Shown one piece after another: positions 37,320 to 46,128 of a DNA stretch of 64,000 bases. Position numbers and translations under genes: made by a program. The notes beneath the pieces are model-generated. The model saw nothing but the letters and a program-made list of their open reading frames with translations. It was not told where the DNA came from and did not search any database. The first letter of the stretch is position 1. Each line of letters opens with the position of its first letter. This DNA comes from Corallococcus sp. AS-1-6. GTDB taxonomy: Bacteria; Myxococcota; Myxococcia; Myxococcales; Myxococcaceae. Location of the stretch: contig NZ_JAIQDE010000005.1 of assembly GCF_020037015.1 (NCBI RefSeq), positions 305,254-369,253 on the forward strand. Direction: 5' to 3'.

Positions 37320-37669
37320 GGGTGGGAGTCGGGCTGGAACGTGTCGCAGGCTACGGGTGCCGTCTGACATGCGTGGATCCCCCCGGACCCGGACCCGGGT
37401 GCAATGCCTCTCAAACCCAGCCACCTCCCAGGTCGCCCGGCACACACGCACCGTCACGCCCGCGCGCGGGGACACACGCCTTGGGACGGAGGCCATCCGT
37501 CCACCTGGAGACATCCCAGCCTCCCTCACGGAAATGACCCGGACCGGTGGGTCTGGAAGACACCTCCGGGAGCGCTGCTTTCACCGGCTTGTACGGGTGG
37601 GAACAGCGATTGCGACGCGGGGGCCGGTGCCTTGACGGAGGCCCCCGCGCTCGCGCTCCAATCCCTGTC
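37320..37669. other. Divergent intergenic region without a recognised gene
   Basis: These 350 bases separate the four-gene glycosyltransferase operon (minus) from the PEGA lipoprotein (plus), so they should carry both promoters. The open frames across it are Pro/Arg-rich with no family features. I see no convincing sigma-70 or sigma-54 box, and no long inverted repeat. Confidence 0.5.
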
Positions 37670-38056
37670 ATGCCTCCGCATGCGAGACGTCTGCTCATCA
37701 CGTTCCTCCTGGCTGGTACCTGCGCCTGTGCTCGCGCGTCCGTGTCGCGGGACGTGGAGGCCCTGGCGGCCCTGCGGGTGGAGTCCATCCGCCCGCCGAT
37801 GCCGGCGCCCCGTGCGGCGCGGGTGGAGCGGCCGGTGACGACGGGGCTGCGCCTGGACGTGATGCCGGACCGCGCGCGCGTCTTCGTGGACGGCCGCGCG
37901 ATGGGGCTCGCGCGGCACCTGGGGACGCTGCTGCCGCTTTCGCCCGGAGTCCACCAGGTGAGCGTCCGGCTGGAGGGCCACGCCACGTGGCGGGCCGAGG
38001 TGATGGTGGGCGACCGGCCAGAGCCCATCCAGGTGACGTTGACCGCTTCGCCGTGA
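37670..38056 (+). CDS. PEGA-domain lipoprotein
   Basis: A 128-residue lipoprotein. The signal is RRLLITFLLAGTCAC. A linker is followed by a PEGA domain (about 60-128): TTGLRLDVMPDRARVFVDGRAMG...LPLSPGVHQVSVRLEGHATWRAEV. PEGA domains are small surface beta sandwiches, often next to Ser/Thr kinases in myxobacteria, and the next gene here is one. The ATG is chosen at the signal peptide; the frame is open for 41 codons upstream without signal character. Confidence 0.8.
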   Translation: MPPHARRLLITFLLAGTCACARASVSRDVEALAALRVESIRPPMPAPRAARVERPVTTGLRLDVMPDRARVFVDGRAMGLARHLGTLLPLSPGVHQVSVRLEGHATWRAEVMVGDRPEPIQVTLTASP

Positions 38057-38110
38057 CGCGACGCGGGCCGTGACGCGAAGCGCACCGTCAATCCAAGGGG
38101 GAGGACCGGC

Positions 38111-40063
38111 GTGAAGCTGCCAGAGAAGAAGGGCCGGTTGTTCCGGTTGCCGTTCGCGGATGCGCCGGAGTCGCGCGCGCGGCTGTGCAAGAGCATGACG
38201 GAGCACGGCCTCTTCGTTCCCGCGGACACGCCACGGCCCATCGGGACGGAGTTCGCGCTCCAGGTGGCCTTCCTGGGGGACGGGCCCGCCGTCTCCGGCC
38301 GCGTTCGGGTGATGGAGCACGGCGTGTCCGGCTGGGTGCGCGGCTACTTCGTGAAGTTCGTCGCGCTGGACGCGGGCAGCCTTCCGCTGCCCCTGAGCCC
38401 TCGCAAGCCGCCCGCGCCCTCGGCGGTGGGGACGCCCGCCGCGAGCACGTCCGACGGTGCGCCCGGAGGCAACGAGGCGTCATGGCGGGAGGAGCCGACG
38501 CCGGTGGGCATCCGGCCGCGCTCGACGGTGGATGGCGCGTCCGCGCTGAATGACTATTCGCACCTGGAGCTCCTGCACGCGCGCGACCCGGAGGCGTGGC
38601 AGGGCGGGCTGCGGCCGTTCGACGCGTTCGGGCCGTACCAGTTGCTCCAGCGGCTGGGCGCGGGCGGCATGGCGGAGGTCCTCCTCGCCCGGCGCACGAT
38701 GGTGGAGGGCGTGGACAAGCTGGTCGCGCTCAAGCTGGTGTTCCAGGAGTACGCGCGGCACCCGCGCCTGTCGGAGCTGTTCCTCACCGAGGCGCGGCTG
38801 AGCGCCACGTTGCAGCACCCCAACGTCATCCAGGTGTTCGACGTGGGCAGCGCGGCGGGCCGCCCCTTCATCGCCATGGAGTACGTGCACGGCCGCAACG
38901 GCGCGGACCTGGTGCAGGCGCTGCGGCAGCGCGGGCGTCCGCCGCCGGTGGCGTTGGCCGTGTCGATCGCCATCGAGCTGGGCAAGGCGCTGGAGTACCT
39001 GCACGGGCAGCGCGACCTGGACGGGCGCCCGCTGCATCTGGTGCACCGTGACGTGAGCCCGGGCAACGTGCTCGTGGGGCTGCACGGCGAGGTGAAGCTG
39101 GTGGACATGGGGGTGGCGTCCGCCAGCATCGCCAGCGGGAATGATCTGCTGGTGGTGGGCAAGCGCGCGTACATGGCGCCGGAGCAGGCCGCCGGAGGGC
39201 GACCGGATCCCGCGTGGGACATCCACGGCATGGGGCTGGTGCTCTACGAGCTGCTCACGCTGCACCGGGCGTCGGAGGCCGCCGGCGGCACGGAGGGGCC
39301 GCCCGGGCTGTTGAAGCCGTCGCACTTCAACTTCCAGGTGACGCCGGAGCTGGAGCGGCTGGTGCAGTGGGCCACCGCGCCGGAGCCGTCCTCCCGGGCG
39401 CCCAGCGCGAAGGTGCTGCGGCAGGCGCTGGAGCGCGTGCGGAGCGCGCTGCCGCCCTTCGACCTGGTGCAGACGATGCACGAGCTGTTCGGCGAAGCCC
39501 TGGACCGGACCCGGCGCGAGACGGAGGTGCTGATGGGGACCGCGCGGGGCAGGGACCGGCCGCACGCGTTCCCACGCTACCGCCGGTGGCGCGTCGCCGT
39601 GGAGCAGCGCATCCCGGTGGCCGCGAAGCTGGCGGTCGCGCGGCATGGCACCGCGCTGCGGTGGGGCGCGCTGGCGCTCACCGTCCTCTGCGCGACGGGC
39701 GCGGCGCTGCTGTGGCCGCTGCGCGCGCGGGAGGTGGAGCTGGCCGGGCGCCTGTCCCGAGCGGACCGGCTCATCGCGGTGGCGAAGCTGTCGGGCGCGG
39801 GGGAGGACACGGCGCTGGCGCAGTTGCAGGCCGCGCGGGCGCTGCGGCCCGAGGATCCGCGCGTGCGCTCAAGACTGGCGGCGCTGGCAGATGCGTTCGA
39901 ACGGCTGGCGGCGGAGGCCACGCAGCGAGGGGACCTCACGGAGGCGATGGCGCACCTGCGCGCCGCGCTGGAGGCGGCACCCGAGCGGAGCGCGCCCCGC
40001 GTCCAGCTTCGGTTCTTGGAGGAGGAGCTGCGCAGGACCCCTTCGGGTTGGAGGGTGCGATGA
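38111..40063 (+). CDS. PilZ-like domain plus Ser/Thr protein kinase, membrane anchored
   Basis: A 650-residue Hanks-type kinase. Residues about 8-95 resemble a PilZ-like domain (RLPFADAPESRARLCKSM...GRVRVMEHGVSGWVRGYFVKF), without a clear RxxxR c-di-GMP motif. The kinase domain (about 174-440) has the Gly loop RLGAGGMAEV, Lys208 (VALKLV), Glu228, HRDVSPGN (312-319) and DMG (332-334) in place of DFG. One membrane helix (about 523-541) precedes a helical, TPR-like C-terminus outside the cytoplasm. GTG start 38111 has GGGGAGG upstream. It follows the PEGA gene by 54 bases. Confidence 0.88.
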   Translation: MKLPEKKGRLFRLPFADAPESRARLCKSMTEHGLFVPADTPRPIGTEFALQVAFLGDGPAVSGRVRVMEHGVSGWVRGYFVKFVALDAGSLPLPLSPRKPPAPSAVGTPAASTSDGAPGGNEASWREEPTPVGIRPRSTVDGASALNDYSHLELLHARDPEAWQGGLRPFDAFGPYQLLQRLGAGGMAEVLLARRTMVEGVDKLVALKLVFQEYARHPRLSELFLTEARLSATLQHPNVIQVFDVGSAAGRPFIAMEYVHGRNGADLVQALRQRGRPPPVALAVSIAIELGKALEYLHGQRDLDGRPLHLVHRDVSPGNVLVGLHGEVKLVDMGVASASIASGNDLLVVGKRAYMAPEQAAGGRPDPAWDIHGMGLVLYELLTLHRASEAAGGTEGPPGLLKPSHFNFQVTPELERLVQWATAPEPSSRAPSAKVLRQALERVRSALPPFDLVQTMHELFGEALDRTRRETEVLMGTARGRDRPHAFPRYRRWRVAVEQRIPVAAKLAVARHGTALRWGALALTVLCATGAALLWPLRAREVELAGRLSRADRLIAVAKLSGAGEDTALAQLQAARALRPEDPRVRSRLAALADAFERLAAEATQRGDLTEAMAHLRAALEAAPERSAPRVQLRFLEEELRRTPSGWRVR

Positions 40064-40200
40064 GCGCTCCCCATGCGGGCGCGGCGACCGGAGCGGAGCA
40101 CTGCGCGCGGCCGGAGCCGGTTCTTGGACGAACCGGCTGGCAAGACGCCCTTGGGGTGGCTGGGGCGATGAGCCTGCCCCTTGCGCATGAGGGCGCGGCG
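40011..40200 (+). repeat. Imperfect direct duplication across the kinase 3' end
   Basis: Copy one (40011-40086) spans the last codons and stop of the kinase gene; copy two (40119-40200) lies downstream. Both begin ggttcttgga, carry gac-c-cc-t-ggg-tgg and gcgatgagc, include cccc-tgcg, and end gggcgcggcg. Differences are scattered substitutions and small gaps, so the duplication is old. Copy two encodes nothing recognisable. Confidence 0.7.
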
Positions 40201-40245
40201 TCGCTGGAGATCCGCCGGACGTCGGGTTTCCGTAGGCATGAGGTC

Positions 40246-41508
40246 ATGCGAGCGTCGGGATCTCCGCGTCGAAGTGCCTTGGGGTGCGTCCTGCTTCTGA
40301 TGGTCGCGGGCTGTTCGCGGACCTCGGACGAAGAAGGTGCGGGGCAGGCCGTATCGCGGGAGCTGTCCGCCATCGTGGCCACCTGCGCTGTCGCGCGCGG
40401 CCCGGTCGAAACGCTGCGCACGACGAACGCGTACTGGGAGCCGTTCGAGGCGGGCGCCACGTTCCGCTCCGGCGACTGGGTACGTACCGGGCCGGACGCG
40501 TCCACGCGCATCGAGCTTCGGGGCGGTGGCCGCATCGAGTTGGAGGAGCGCACCGTGGTGAGGGTGGAGCGGCCCTCGGCCCCGGCGGGCGGCGGCTCGG
40601 TGGTGGCGCTGGAGTCAGGCACGGCCCGGGGGCTGCTGCCCGAGGACGCGCCGCCAGACGGGCCGCTCGTGCTTCGCGGAGACAACGGGCGGCAGGTGGC
40701 GCTCACGGTGGAGGCGCACGCCGGCCCCGCGGAGTTCCGCGTCACCCGCACCCCGCGCGGCATGCACCTCAGCGTCTCGCGAGGCCGGCTGCTGCTGTCC
40801 GAGGGCGCGCACCGCCGCACGCTCGATGCCGGCAATTGGCTGGACGTCGCGCGCGGCCTGGAGGACGCCGAACACGACGGGCCGCCCTTCCCCACCAGCC
40901 TCTCCCCGGGTGTGGACGCGCGCATCGCGTGGAGTCCGGAGCTGCGCATCCCGTTGAGCTGGAGGCCGCTGGAGGGCGCTCGGAGCTACCAGGTGCTGGT
41001 GGCGCGCGACCTGGGCTTCACCCAACGCATCGTGGATGCGCAGGTGCAGGGCTCGGACTTCACGTTCGTCCCGCCAGAGCCCGGCATGTTCGTCTGGCGC
41101 GTGGCCGCGCTGGACGCGGAGGGACGGCCCAGTGAGCCCGGCTTCGCCCGCCGCATCTTCGTGGAGCGCCAGCGGCCCCGGGGGCTGCTCGTCACGCCAC
41201 GCGATGGCTACGTGGCCCCGGCTGGCTCGGCCTCCGAGGACCTGGTCTTCGCGTGGCAGTCCACGGGTGGAGCGCCGCGATACCGGCTGGTCGTCGCGCG
41301 CGACCGGGAGCTGCGGCAGCCGGTGCTCGCGCGCGAGGGCAGTCCTCAACAGGTGGTGCTGCCCGGCCTGGCGCCCGGCGAGTACTACTGGGGAGTGTAC
41401 GTGGTGGAGGATCCGCCCGTGCCGCTGTTCCAGAAGGCCCGCAGGCTGGTGGTGCGCGGGCCTTCCAGGGACCTCGCACGCGACGCGCTCCTCCCCATGG
41501 CCCCCTGA
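40246..41508 (+). CDS. FecR-domain lipoprotein with Ig/FN3-like repeats
   Basis: A 420-residue lipoprotein (ALGCVLLLMVAGC lipobox). Residues about 40-200 form a FecR-like region: WEPFEAGATFRSGDWVRTGPDASTRIEL, then ERTVVRVERP and FRVTRTPRGMHLSVSRGRLLL. Two FN3-like repeats follow (about 225-315 and 325-420), each with a SYQVLVARDLGF or RYRLVVARDREL strand. The layout is common in myxobacterial envelope proteins; the role is unknown. It lies downstream of the kinase, which may sense or phosphorylate partners. The frame is open upstream, but ATG 40246 starts the signal. Confidence 0.75.
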   Translation: MRASGSPRRSALGCVLLLMVAGCSRTSDEEGAGQAVSRELSAIVATCAVARGPVETLRTTNAYWEPFEAGATFRSGDWVRTGPDASTRIELRGGGRIELEERTVVRVERPSAPAGGGSVVALESGTARGLLPEDAPPDGPLVLRGDNGRQVALTVEAHAGPAEFRVTRTPRGMHLSVSRGRLLLSEGAHRRTLDAGNWLDVARGLEDAEHDGPPFPTSLSPGVDARIAWSPELRIPLSWRPLEGARSYQVLVARDLGFTQRIVDAQVQGSDFTFVPPEPGMFVWRVAALDAEGRPSEPGFARRIFVERQRPRGLLVTPRDGYVAPAGSASEDLVFAWQSTGGAPRYRLVVARDRELRQPVLAREGSPQQVVLPGLAPGEYYWGVYVVEDPPVPLFQKARRLVVRGPSRDLARDALLPMAP

Positions 41509-41638
41509 GTCTGGCCATCCGCTGACGCGTCATGAACCTCCGCTGCCATGCCACACGGCGACGGGCCGTCGCACGTCCAGGGCGCATGAACGCGGCACGC
41601 AGATTGCGGTCCCGCTCCGCACTTGAACAGGAGCATGC

Positions 41639-41786
41639 ATGCGCTTCATGAGCGGAGTCGTCGTAGCGGTCGGTCTTCTCGGGTGCGGTGGTCTGGAGGC
41701 CGAGCAGGCCCCCTTCGAGACAGTGGGGCTCCAACTACATCCCGTGGATCAACGCGCAGATCCGGACCCTCAGCGTCGTCAGGTAG
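41639..41786 (+). pseudogene. Serine protease relic: signal peptide joined out of frame to the last helix
   Basis: AGGAG precedes ATG 41639, which begins a lipoprotein signal (MSGVVVAVGLLGCGGLEAE). About 28 codons later another frame reads WGSNYIPWINAQIRTLSVVR and ends at TAG 41784. The phrase SNYIPWINAQI matches the C-terminal helix of trypsin-like S1 proteases. The approximately 220 residues expected between the two parts, including the catalytic triad, are gone. A 57-residue peptide from the signal frame (to TGA 41810) is the only product possible. Confidence 0.55.
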
Positions 41787-41877
41787 GGCGCGCGAGGCCT
41801 TCCCCTCTATGATGGCCGCTGTGTGACGGGACCGTCCGCCGCGAGGCACGGCTGCCCTTCCCGCCCCGGGTGAATGC

Positions 41878-42837
41878 ATGTTCGTCGCTCTTGGAGTCCT
41901 CGCTGGCGCCGCCGTGCTGGTGCCCACCGCGCGCTGGTGGTTGATGCACCGGGTGGGCACGCCCCGCGCGAGCGAGCCCTTCGACGGACACGTCTACCGG
42001 GTGGGCAAGGCCGTCATCGCGGAGCGTCGTTGCGAGCAGCCCCGCGCCACGGTCATCGTCATGCACGGCTTCGTGGCGGACATGCGCTACTTCACGCACC
42101 ACTACCGCGAGCCCGACCTCCAGCTCATCCTGCTGACGAGCTGCGACTACCACCTGCCCATCACCGACCCTCGCGAGGCGTCCGCCCCCTGGGCGAAGGT
42201 GCCGGTGGAGCCGGAGGGCACCATCGCCCATGACGCCGCGGTGCTGGTGCAGGCCCTGGAGCACCTGCCCCGCACGGACGTCGTGCGCGTCCATGGACAT
42301 TCGCGCGGAGGCGCCGTGGTGCTGGAGGCCGCGAAGCTGCGGCCGGACCTCTTCGAACGGGTGGAGGTGGTGCTGGAGGCGCCCGTGCTCCCGCAGGCCC
42401 GCCCCTACCGGAGCCTGACGCCCTCGCAGTTGTGGCTGCTGCCGTTCCTCATCCCGCTGTGGCGGCTCGCGCCCATCGCGAAGCACAACCGGGGCGCGTG
42501 GGGGCCGCTGGAGAATGCTCGCAAACGCGAGCTCATCATGGCCTTCCCGTTCAACCCCAGGCGGGTGGCGACGATGATGGCCAACCTGCGGGACATCGAA
42601 GCGTGGAGCCAGGCACGCGATGCGTCCCTGTTCGGCAACGTGCGGCGCGGCACGTTGCTCGTCCCGGGGAAGGACCGGGTGCTGGAGTCCGCGTCCATGC
42701 GGGAGAGCGCCGGGCGCGCGATGCCGGGGCTCAAGGTGGTGGAGCTGGACGGGTGCAGCCACTTCGTCCTGTGGGACCGTCCGGATGCGCTGCCCGTACT
42801 GACCCGCACGCCGGAGCGGTCCACCGGCAGCGATTGA
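41878..42837 (+). CDS. Alpha/beta hydrolase
   Basis: A 319-residue hydrolase. An N-terminal hydrophobic segment (FVALGVLAGAAVLVPTARW) likely anchors it in the membrane. The oxyanion region is VIVMHGFVAD, the nucleophile elbow VHGHSRGGAVV (Ser), the acid probably the Asp of LLVPGKDRVL, and the base the His of DGCSHFVLWD. The substrate is unknown; an esterase or lipase-like role on a hydrophobic ester is plausible. It converges with the MshEN gene; 19 bases separate the stops. Confidence 0.85.
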   Translation: MFVALGVLAGAAVLVPTARWWLMHRVGTPRASEPFDGHVYRVGKAVIAERRCEQPRATVIVMHGFVADMRYFTHHYREPDLQLILLTSCDYHLPITDPREASAPWAKVPVEPEGTIAHDAAVLVQALEHLPRTDVVRVHGHSRGGAVVLEAAKLRPDLFERVEVVLEAPVLPQARPYRSLTPSQLWLLPFLIPLWRLAPIAKHNRGAWGPLENARKRELIMAFPFNPRRVATMMANLRDIEAWSQARDASLFGNVRRGTLLVPGKDRVLESASMRESAGRAMPGLKVVELDGCSHFVLWDRPDALPVLTRTPERSTGSD

Positions 42838-42856
42838 GCCTTCGCGCGGGGCCGCG

Positions 42857-44317
42857 CTACGCGCTCTTGCGACGCCGCATCATCGCTTCGTACGAACGGC
42901 CGACGCCCTGGGAGAGGATGAGCAGCTCGCCCACGTCCGGCGGGGTGAACTGCTCCGCGCCGTTGTCCACGTAGAGCAGGTGGACCACCTTGCCGCGCAC
43001 GAGCAGCGGCAGGATGACCGCCGTCGAGGGGAAGCCTCCGCCAATCAGGCGGTAGAACATGCCCATCGCCGCGTCGCGCTTCACCGGGCCGACGAAGTGG
43101 GAGCGCAGGTCGCGCACGAGGCGGAACGTGCTCTGGTCCCGCAGCGGCACGCCGATGCGGCGGACGCCTTCGTCGCTCACGCCCTGCCCCATGCCGTGCC
43201 AGCCGGTGACGAGGTTGCCCTGCACGGACAGCAGCAGGCACCGGCGCCACTTGCCCATGGCGAAGCGAAGCACCGTGCGGGCCACGTCCTCGCGGTCCGA
43301 GCTGCGTCCCAGCTCCGCCTGGGCCTCCGGGAACGTAAGCGGCGTGGGAGGAGGGGCCACCGGCTTCGCGGCCACGGGCGGAGTCGGCGCGGCTCCCGGA
43401 GGCATCGCGCCCGCCGCACCGGCCTGGGCCGCGACGTGCGCGGGCACGCCCTGCGCTCCCGCCTGCGCCGCGACGTGCGCGGGCACTCCCTGCTTCGCCG
43501 CGCCCTGCCCCGCCGTGCTCGCGGCACGGGCCGCTTGCGCGGGCACTCCCTGCGCCGGGACGGACGGAGCGATGTGCGCGGGGATGTCCACTCGCGGCGG
43601 CACGGGCGCTGTGGGACGCGCCTGCGCCGGCATCGCGGGCCGGCCCTGGGGCGGCGCGGTCACGGGCGCCTCCACCACCTCCTCGCCGGTGATGATGATC
43701 TCCCCCTCCAGCACGTCCGCTTCCGCGTCCGAACCGCCGCGCAGCGCCTGCGCGTAGACGGACTGGAACTCCTCCTCGCTCATCAGGTCCGGCGGGCGCT
43801 CCGCGGCCTTCTGCAGCTCCGCCGCCGCGCCCTTCGCGGGCCTCGGGCGGACGGCGTTCATGTCGATGGCCCGCAACTGCCGGAACGCCTTCGCGTGCCG
43901 CCGCAGCAACTGGTTCATCCGGAACTCCGGGATGACCACCGGCACCACGCGCTTGCCCGTCTTGAACGCGATGGCGTCCAACGTCGTGAAGTCGTGCGGG
44001 TTCACCACCGCGACGCTCAACCGCGTCGCGTCCGCCCGCATCGGCAGGTACTCCTTGTCGTCCGCCTCGTTGGGGTTCACCAGCGCCACGGCCTTCGGGT
44101 CGGGCACCATCTCCCCGGACGCGTAGGCGCAGTTGTGCAGCCGGCCCAGCGCCTTGGCCAGGTCCTGCTCGGACAACAGCCCCAGCTCCACCAGGTTCGT
44201 CCCCAGCCGGCCGCCGTGGACCACCTGCGACTCCAGCGCCTCCTCCAGCCCCGCCGCCGACACCAGGCCGTCCTTCACCAGCAGTTCACCCAGGCGCATG
44301 GGGCCGCTTGTAGCCAT
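42857..44317 (-). CDS. MshEN (GspE N-terminal) domain protein with Ala/Pro-rich linker
   Basis: A 486-residue protein. Residues about 7-150 form an MshEN/T2SSE_N domain (RLGELLVKDGLVSAAGLEEAL...GGRLGTNLVELGLLSEQDLAKALGRLH), a fold that can bind cyclic di-GMP. The AAA ATPase that normally follows is absent. A Pro/Ala/Gln linker (about 215-325) contains a near-exact tandem QGVPAHVAAQAGA. The C-terminal domain (about 330-486) is GAF-like (FRLVRDLRSHFVG, AVILPLLVRGKVVHLLYVDNG). GGAGG supports start 44317. It probably senses a nucleotide in type IV pilus or motility control. Confidence 0.75.
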   Translation of the reverse strand: MATSGPMRLGELLVKDGLVSAAGLEEALESQVVHGGRLGTNLVELGLLSEQDLAKALGRLHNCAYASGEMVPDPKAVALVNPNEADDKEYLPMRADATRLSVAVVNPHDFTTLDAIAFKTGKRVVPVVIPEFRMNQLLRRHAKAFRQLRAIDMNAVRPRPAKGAAAELQKAAERPPDLMSEEEFQSVYAQALRGGSDAEADVLEGEIIITGEEVVEAPVTAPPQGRPAMPAQARPTAPVPPRVDIPAHIAPSVPAQGVPAQAARAASTAGQGAAKQGVPAHVAAQAGAQGVPAHVAAQAGAAGAMPPGAAPTPPVAAKPVAPPPTPLTFPEAQAELGRSSDREDVARTVLRFAMGKWRRCLLLSVQGNLVTGWHGMGQGVSDEGVRRIGVPLRDQSTFRLVRDLRSHFVGPVKRDAAMGMFYRLIGGGFPSTAVILPLLVRGKVVHLLYVDNGAEQFTPPDVGELLILSQGVGRSYEAMMRRRKSA

Positions 44318-44358
44318 GCCCCGTGACCCTCCGCAAGCACCCGGCCGGGCACGCGCCC

Positions 44359-44748
44359 CTAGTCGTCCGGATGGTGGCTCAGCCCCACCCGGTTGCCCTC
44401 CGGGTCCCTCACGTAGAGCGTCCAGCGCGTCTCGTGCTCCAACGGCACACCCGCGCGGGCCAAGGTCTCCACCACCCCACCCCGCGCCTCGCGGGGTATC
44501 CGGAACACGAGCATCAGCAGCCCCGGCGCCGGATGGCGGAAGGGCACCACCTCCGGCGTCCCGTCCACCGCCTCGATGGCCAGGAAGGCGCCCCCGGGGA
44601 CGCCTACCCAGACGCTCCGCAGGGTGCCGTCCTCCCGCAGGTGGCGCTTCAGTTCCGGAAAGCCCAGCAGGTCCCGATAGAACGCTGTCACGCGCTCGAC
44701 GTCCCTCGCCTGAATCGCCACGTGGTGGAAGCCCTGAACGTCCGTCAT
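44359..44748 (-). CDS. VOC (glyoxalase/dioxygenase fold) family protein
   Basis: A 129-residue two-repeat VOC protein: FHHVAIQARDVERVTAFYRDLLGFPEL in the first half, and LMLVFRIPREARGGVVETLARAG then TLYVRDPEGNRVGLSHHPDD in the second. Metal ligand candidates are the first His and the Glu of DPEGN. The reaction is unknown. It lies between the MshEN and receiver genes, and diverges from the receiver gene with 27 bases between starts. Confidence 0.82.
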   Translation of the reverse strand: MTDVQGFHHVAIQARDVERVTAFYRDLLGFPELKRHLREDGTLRSVWVGVPGGAFLAIEAVDGTPEVVPFRHPAPGLLMLVFRIPREARGGVVETLARAGVPLEHETRWTLYVRDPEGNRVGLSHHPDD

Positions 44749-44775
44749 GGAGTTGATGGTAGGGTCTGCCGGCCC

Positions 44776-46128
44776 ATGGCGCGACTGCTCATCGTGGAGG
44801 ACAACCAGGAACTCGCCTCCCTCATCGCCACGGTCGCGGAGACCCGGGGCCATGAGGCGCTCACCGTCTTCACGGGCGAGTCCGCGCTGGAGGCGCTGGG
44901 CCCCCACTCGCGCTTCGACGCCGCGCTGGTGGACCTGCTCCTGCCGGACATCCGCGGCAGCGAGGTGCTGGGCGCCCTGCGCGCGCACGGCATCCCCGCC
45001 ATCGCCGTCAGCGGCGTCTACAAGGGCGACCGCTTCGCCCAGGAGGCCATGAAGGTCCACGGCGCCTGCGCCTTCTTCGAGAAGCCCTTCGAGCTGGACG
45101 TCGTCATCAGCGCGCTGGAGGAGGCCGCGGGCGTGCCGCCCGTGACGCACGGGGAGCTGCTCGACGAGGTGGACCTGCTCGTCCTGGAGGAGCTGGTCCA
45201 GGAGCCGCCCGCGGAGGACCCCGCGCTCGCGTCCGTCCTCTCCCCGCCCGAGCCCGCCGAACCCGCGCCCCCGGAAGAGGCCCCCGGCGTATCGGAGGCC
45301 CTGCCCCTGCCCTTCGCGCAGCGCGACGCCGTGTGGACGGAGGCCGCGCCCGCGCCCGTGCGTCAGCGGCGCCAACTGCCGGAGTGGTCGCTCGGCGGAG
45401 ACCTGGCGCACACGTCGGTGCCGCGGCTGCTCAACGCCTATTACGAAGCGCGCCACCACGGCGAGCTGAAGCTGCGCCAGGGCACCGTGCTCAAGGTCGT
45501 CTACTTCGAGGCGGGCCGCGTGGTGTACGCCGCCTCCAACCTGGCCCCGGAGCGCTTCGGCCGCTTCTGCCTGCGCAAGGGCGCGCTCACGGAGGCCCAG
45601 CTCGCGGAGGCCACGGGCTACGCGCGCGAGCACTCGCTGCGCACCGGCGACGCCCTGCTCAAGCGCGGCCTGCTGAGCCCCAAGCAGCGCCGCCAGCTCC
45701 TGGAGGAGCAGGTGAAGGACATCCTCTGGTCCACGTTCGCGTGGACGGAGGGCGGCTACGGCTTCAGCCCCATGCGGCCGCAGCGCGCGGACCTGGTGCC
45801 GCTGTCGCTCTTCCCCGGCGACCTCATCCTGGAGGGGGTCGCGCGCACGGAGACGCTGGTGGCGCTGCGCCAGCGCATGGCGCCCGGACGCCGCCTGTTC
45901 CCCACGGCGGATCCGCCCTACGGCCTGCACGAGCTGAAGCTGGCGGGGCCCCAGGCGATGCTGCTCGCGTTCGCGGACGGCACGAAGACGGTGGAGGACC
46001 TGCTCGCCCTCACGGACCTGTCCGAGCGCGAGGCCCTGTCCACCCTGCGCGGCCTGGAGCTGTCCGGCGTGCTGGAGGAGCGGCAGCAGACGCCCAACCG
46101 CCGCCAGCGCATCAGCTTCGGGCTCTGA
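44776..46128 (+). CDS. Response regulator with DUF4388 (PATAN) output
   Basis: A 450-residue regulator. The receiver domain (about 1-118) has LLIVEDN, the phosphoacceptor Asp in FDAALVDLLLPDIRG and the Lys in FFEKPFELD. An acidic Pro/Glu linker (about 130-195) leads to a DUF4388 domain (about 200-300: LAHTSVPRLLNAYYEARHHGELKLRQG...VYFEAGRVVYAASN) and a second, helix-rich module. DUF4388 proteins occur with gliding and polarity regulators in myxobacteria. There is no DNA-binding domain. The 3' end overlaps the converging MYXO-CTERM gene by 17 bases. Confidence 0.82.
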   Translation: MARLLIVEDNQELASLIATVAETRGHEALTVFTGESALEALGPHSRFDAALVDLLLPDIRGSEVLGALRAHGIPAIAVSGVYKGDRFAQEAMKVHGACAFFEKPFELDVVISALEEAAGVPPVTHGELLDEVDLLVLEELVQEPPAEDPALASVLSPPEPAEPAPPEEAPGVSEALPLPFAQRDAVWTEAAPAPVRQRRQLPEWSLGGDLAHTSVPRLLNAYYEARHHGELKLRQGTVLKVVYFEAGRVVYAASNLAPERFGRFCLRKGALTEAQLAEATGYAREHSLRTGDALLKRGLLSPKQRRQLLEEQVKDILWSTFAWTEGGYGFSPMRPQRADLVPLSLFPGDLILEGVARTETLVALRQRMAPGRRLFPTADPPYGLHELKLAGPQAMLLAFADGTKTVEDLLALTDLSEREALSTLRGLELSGVLEERQQTPNRRQRISFGL

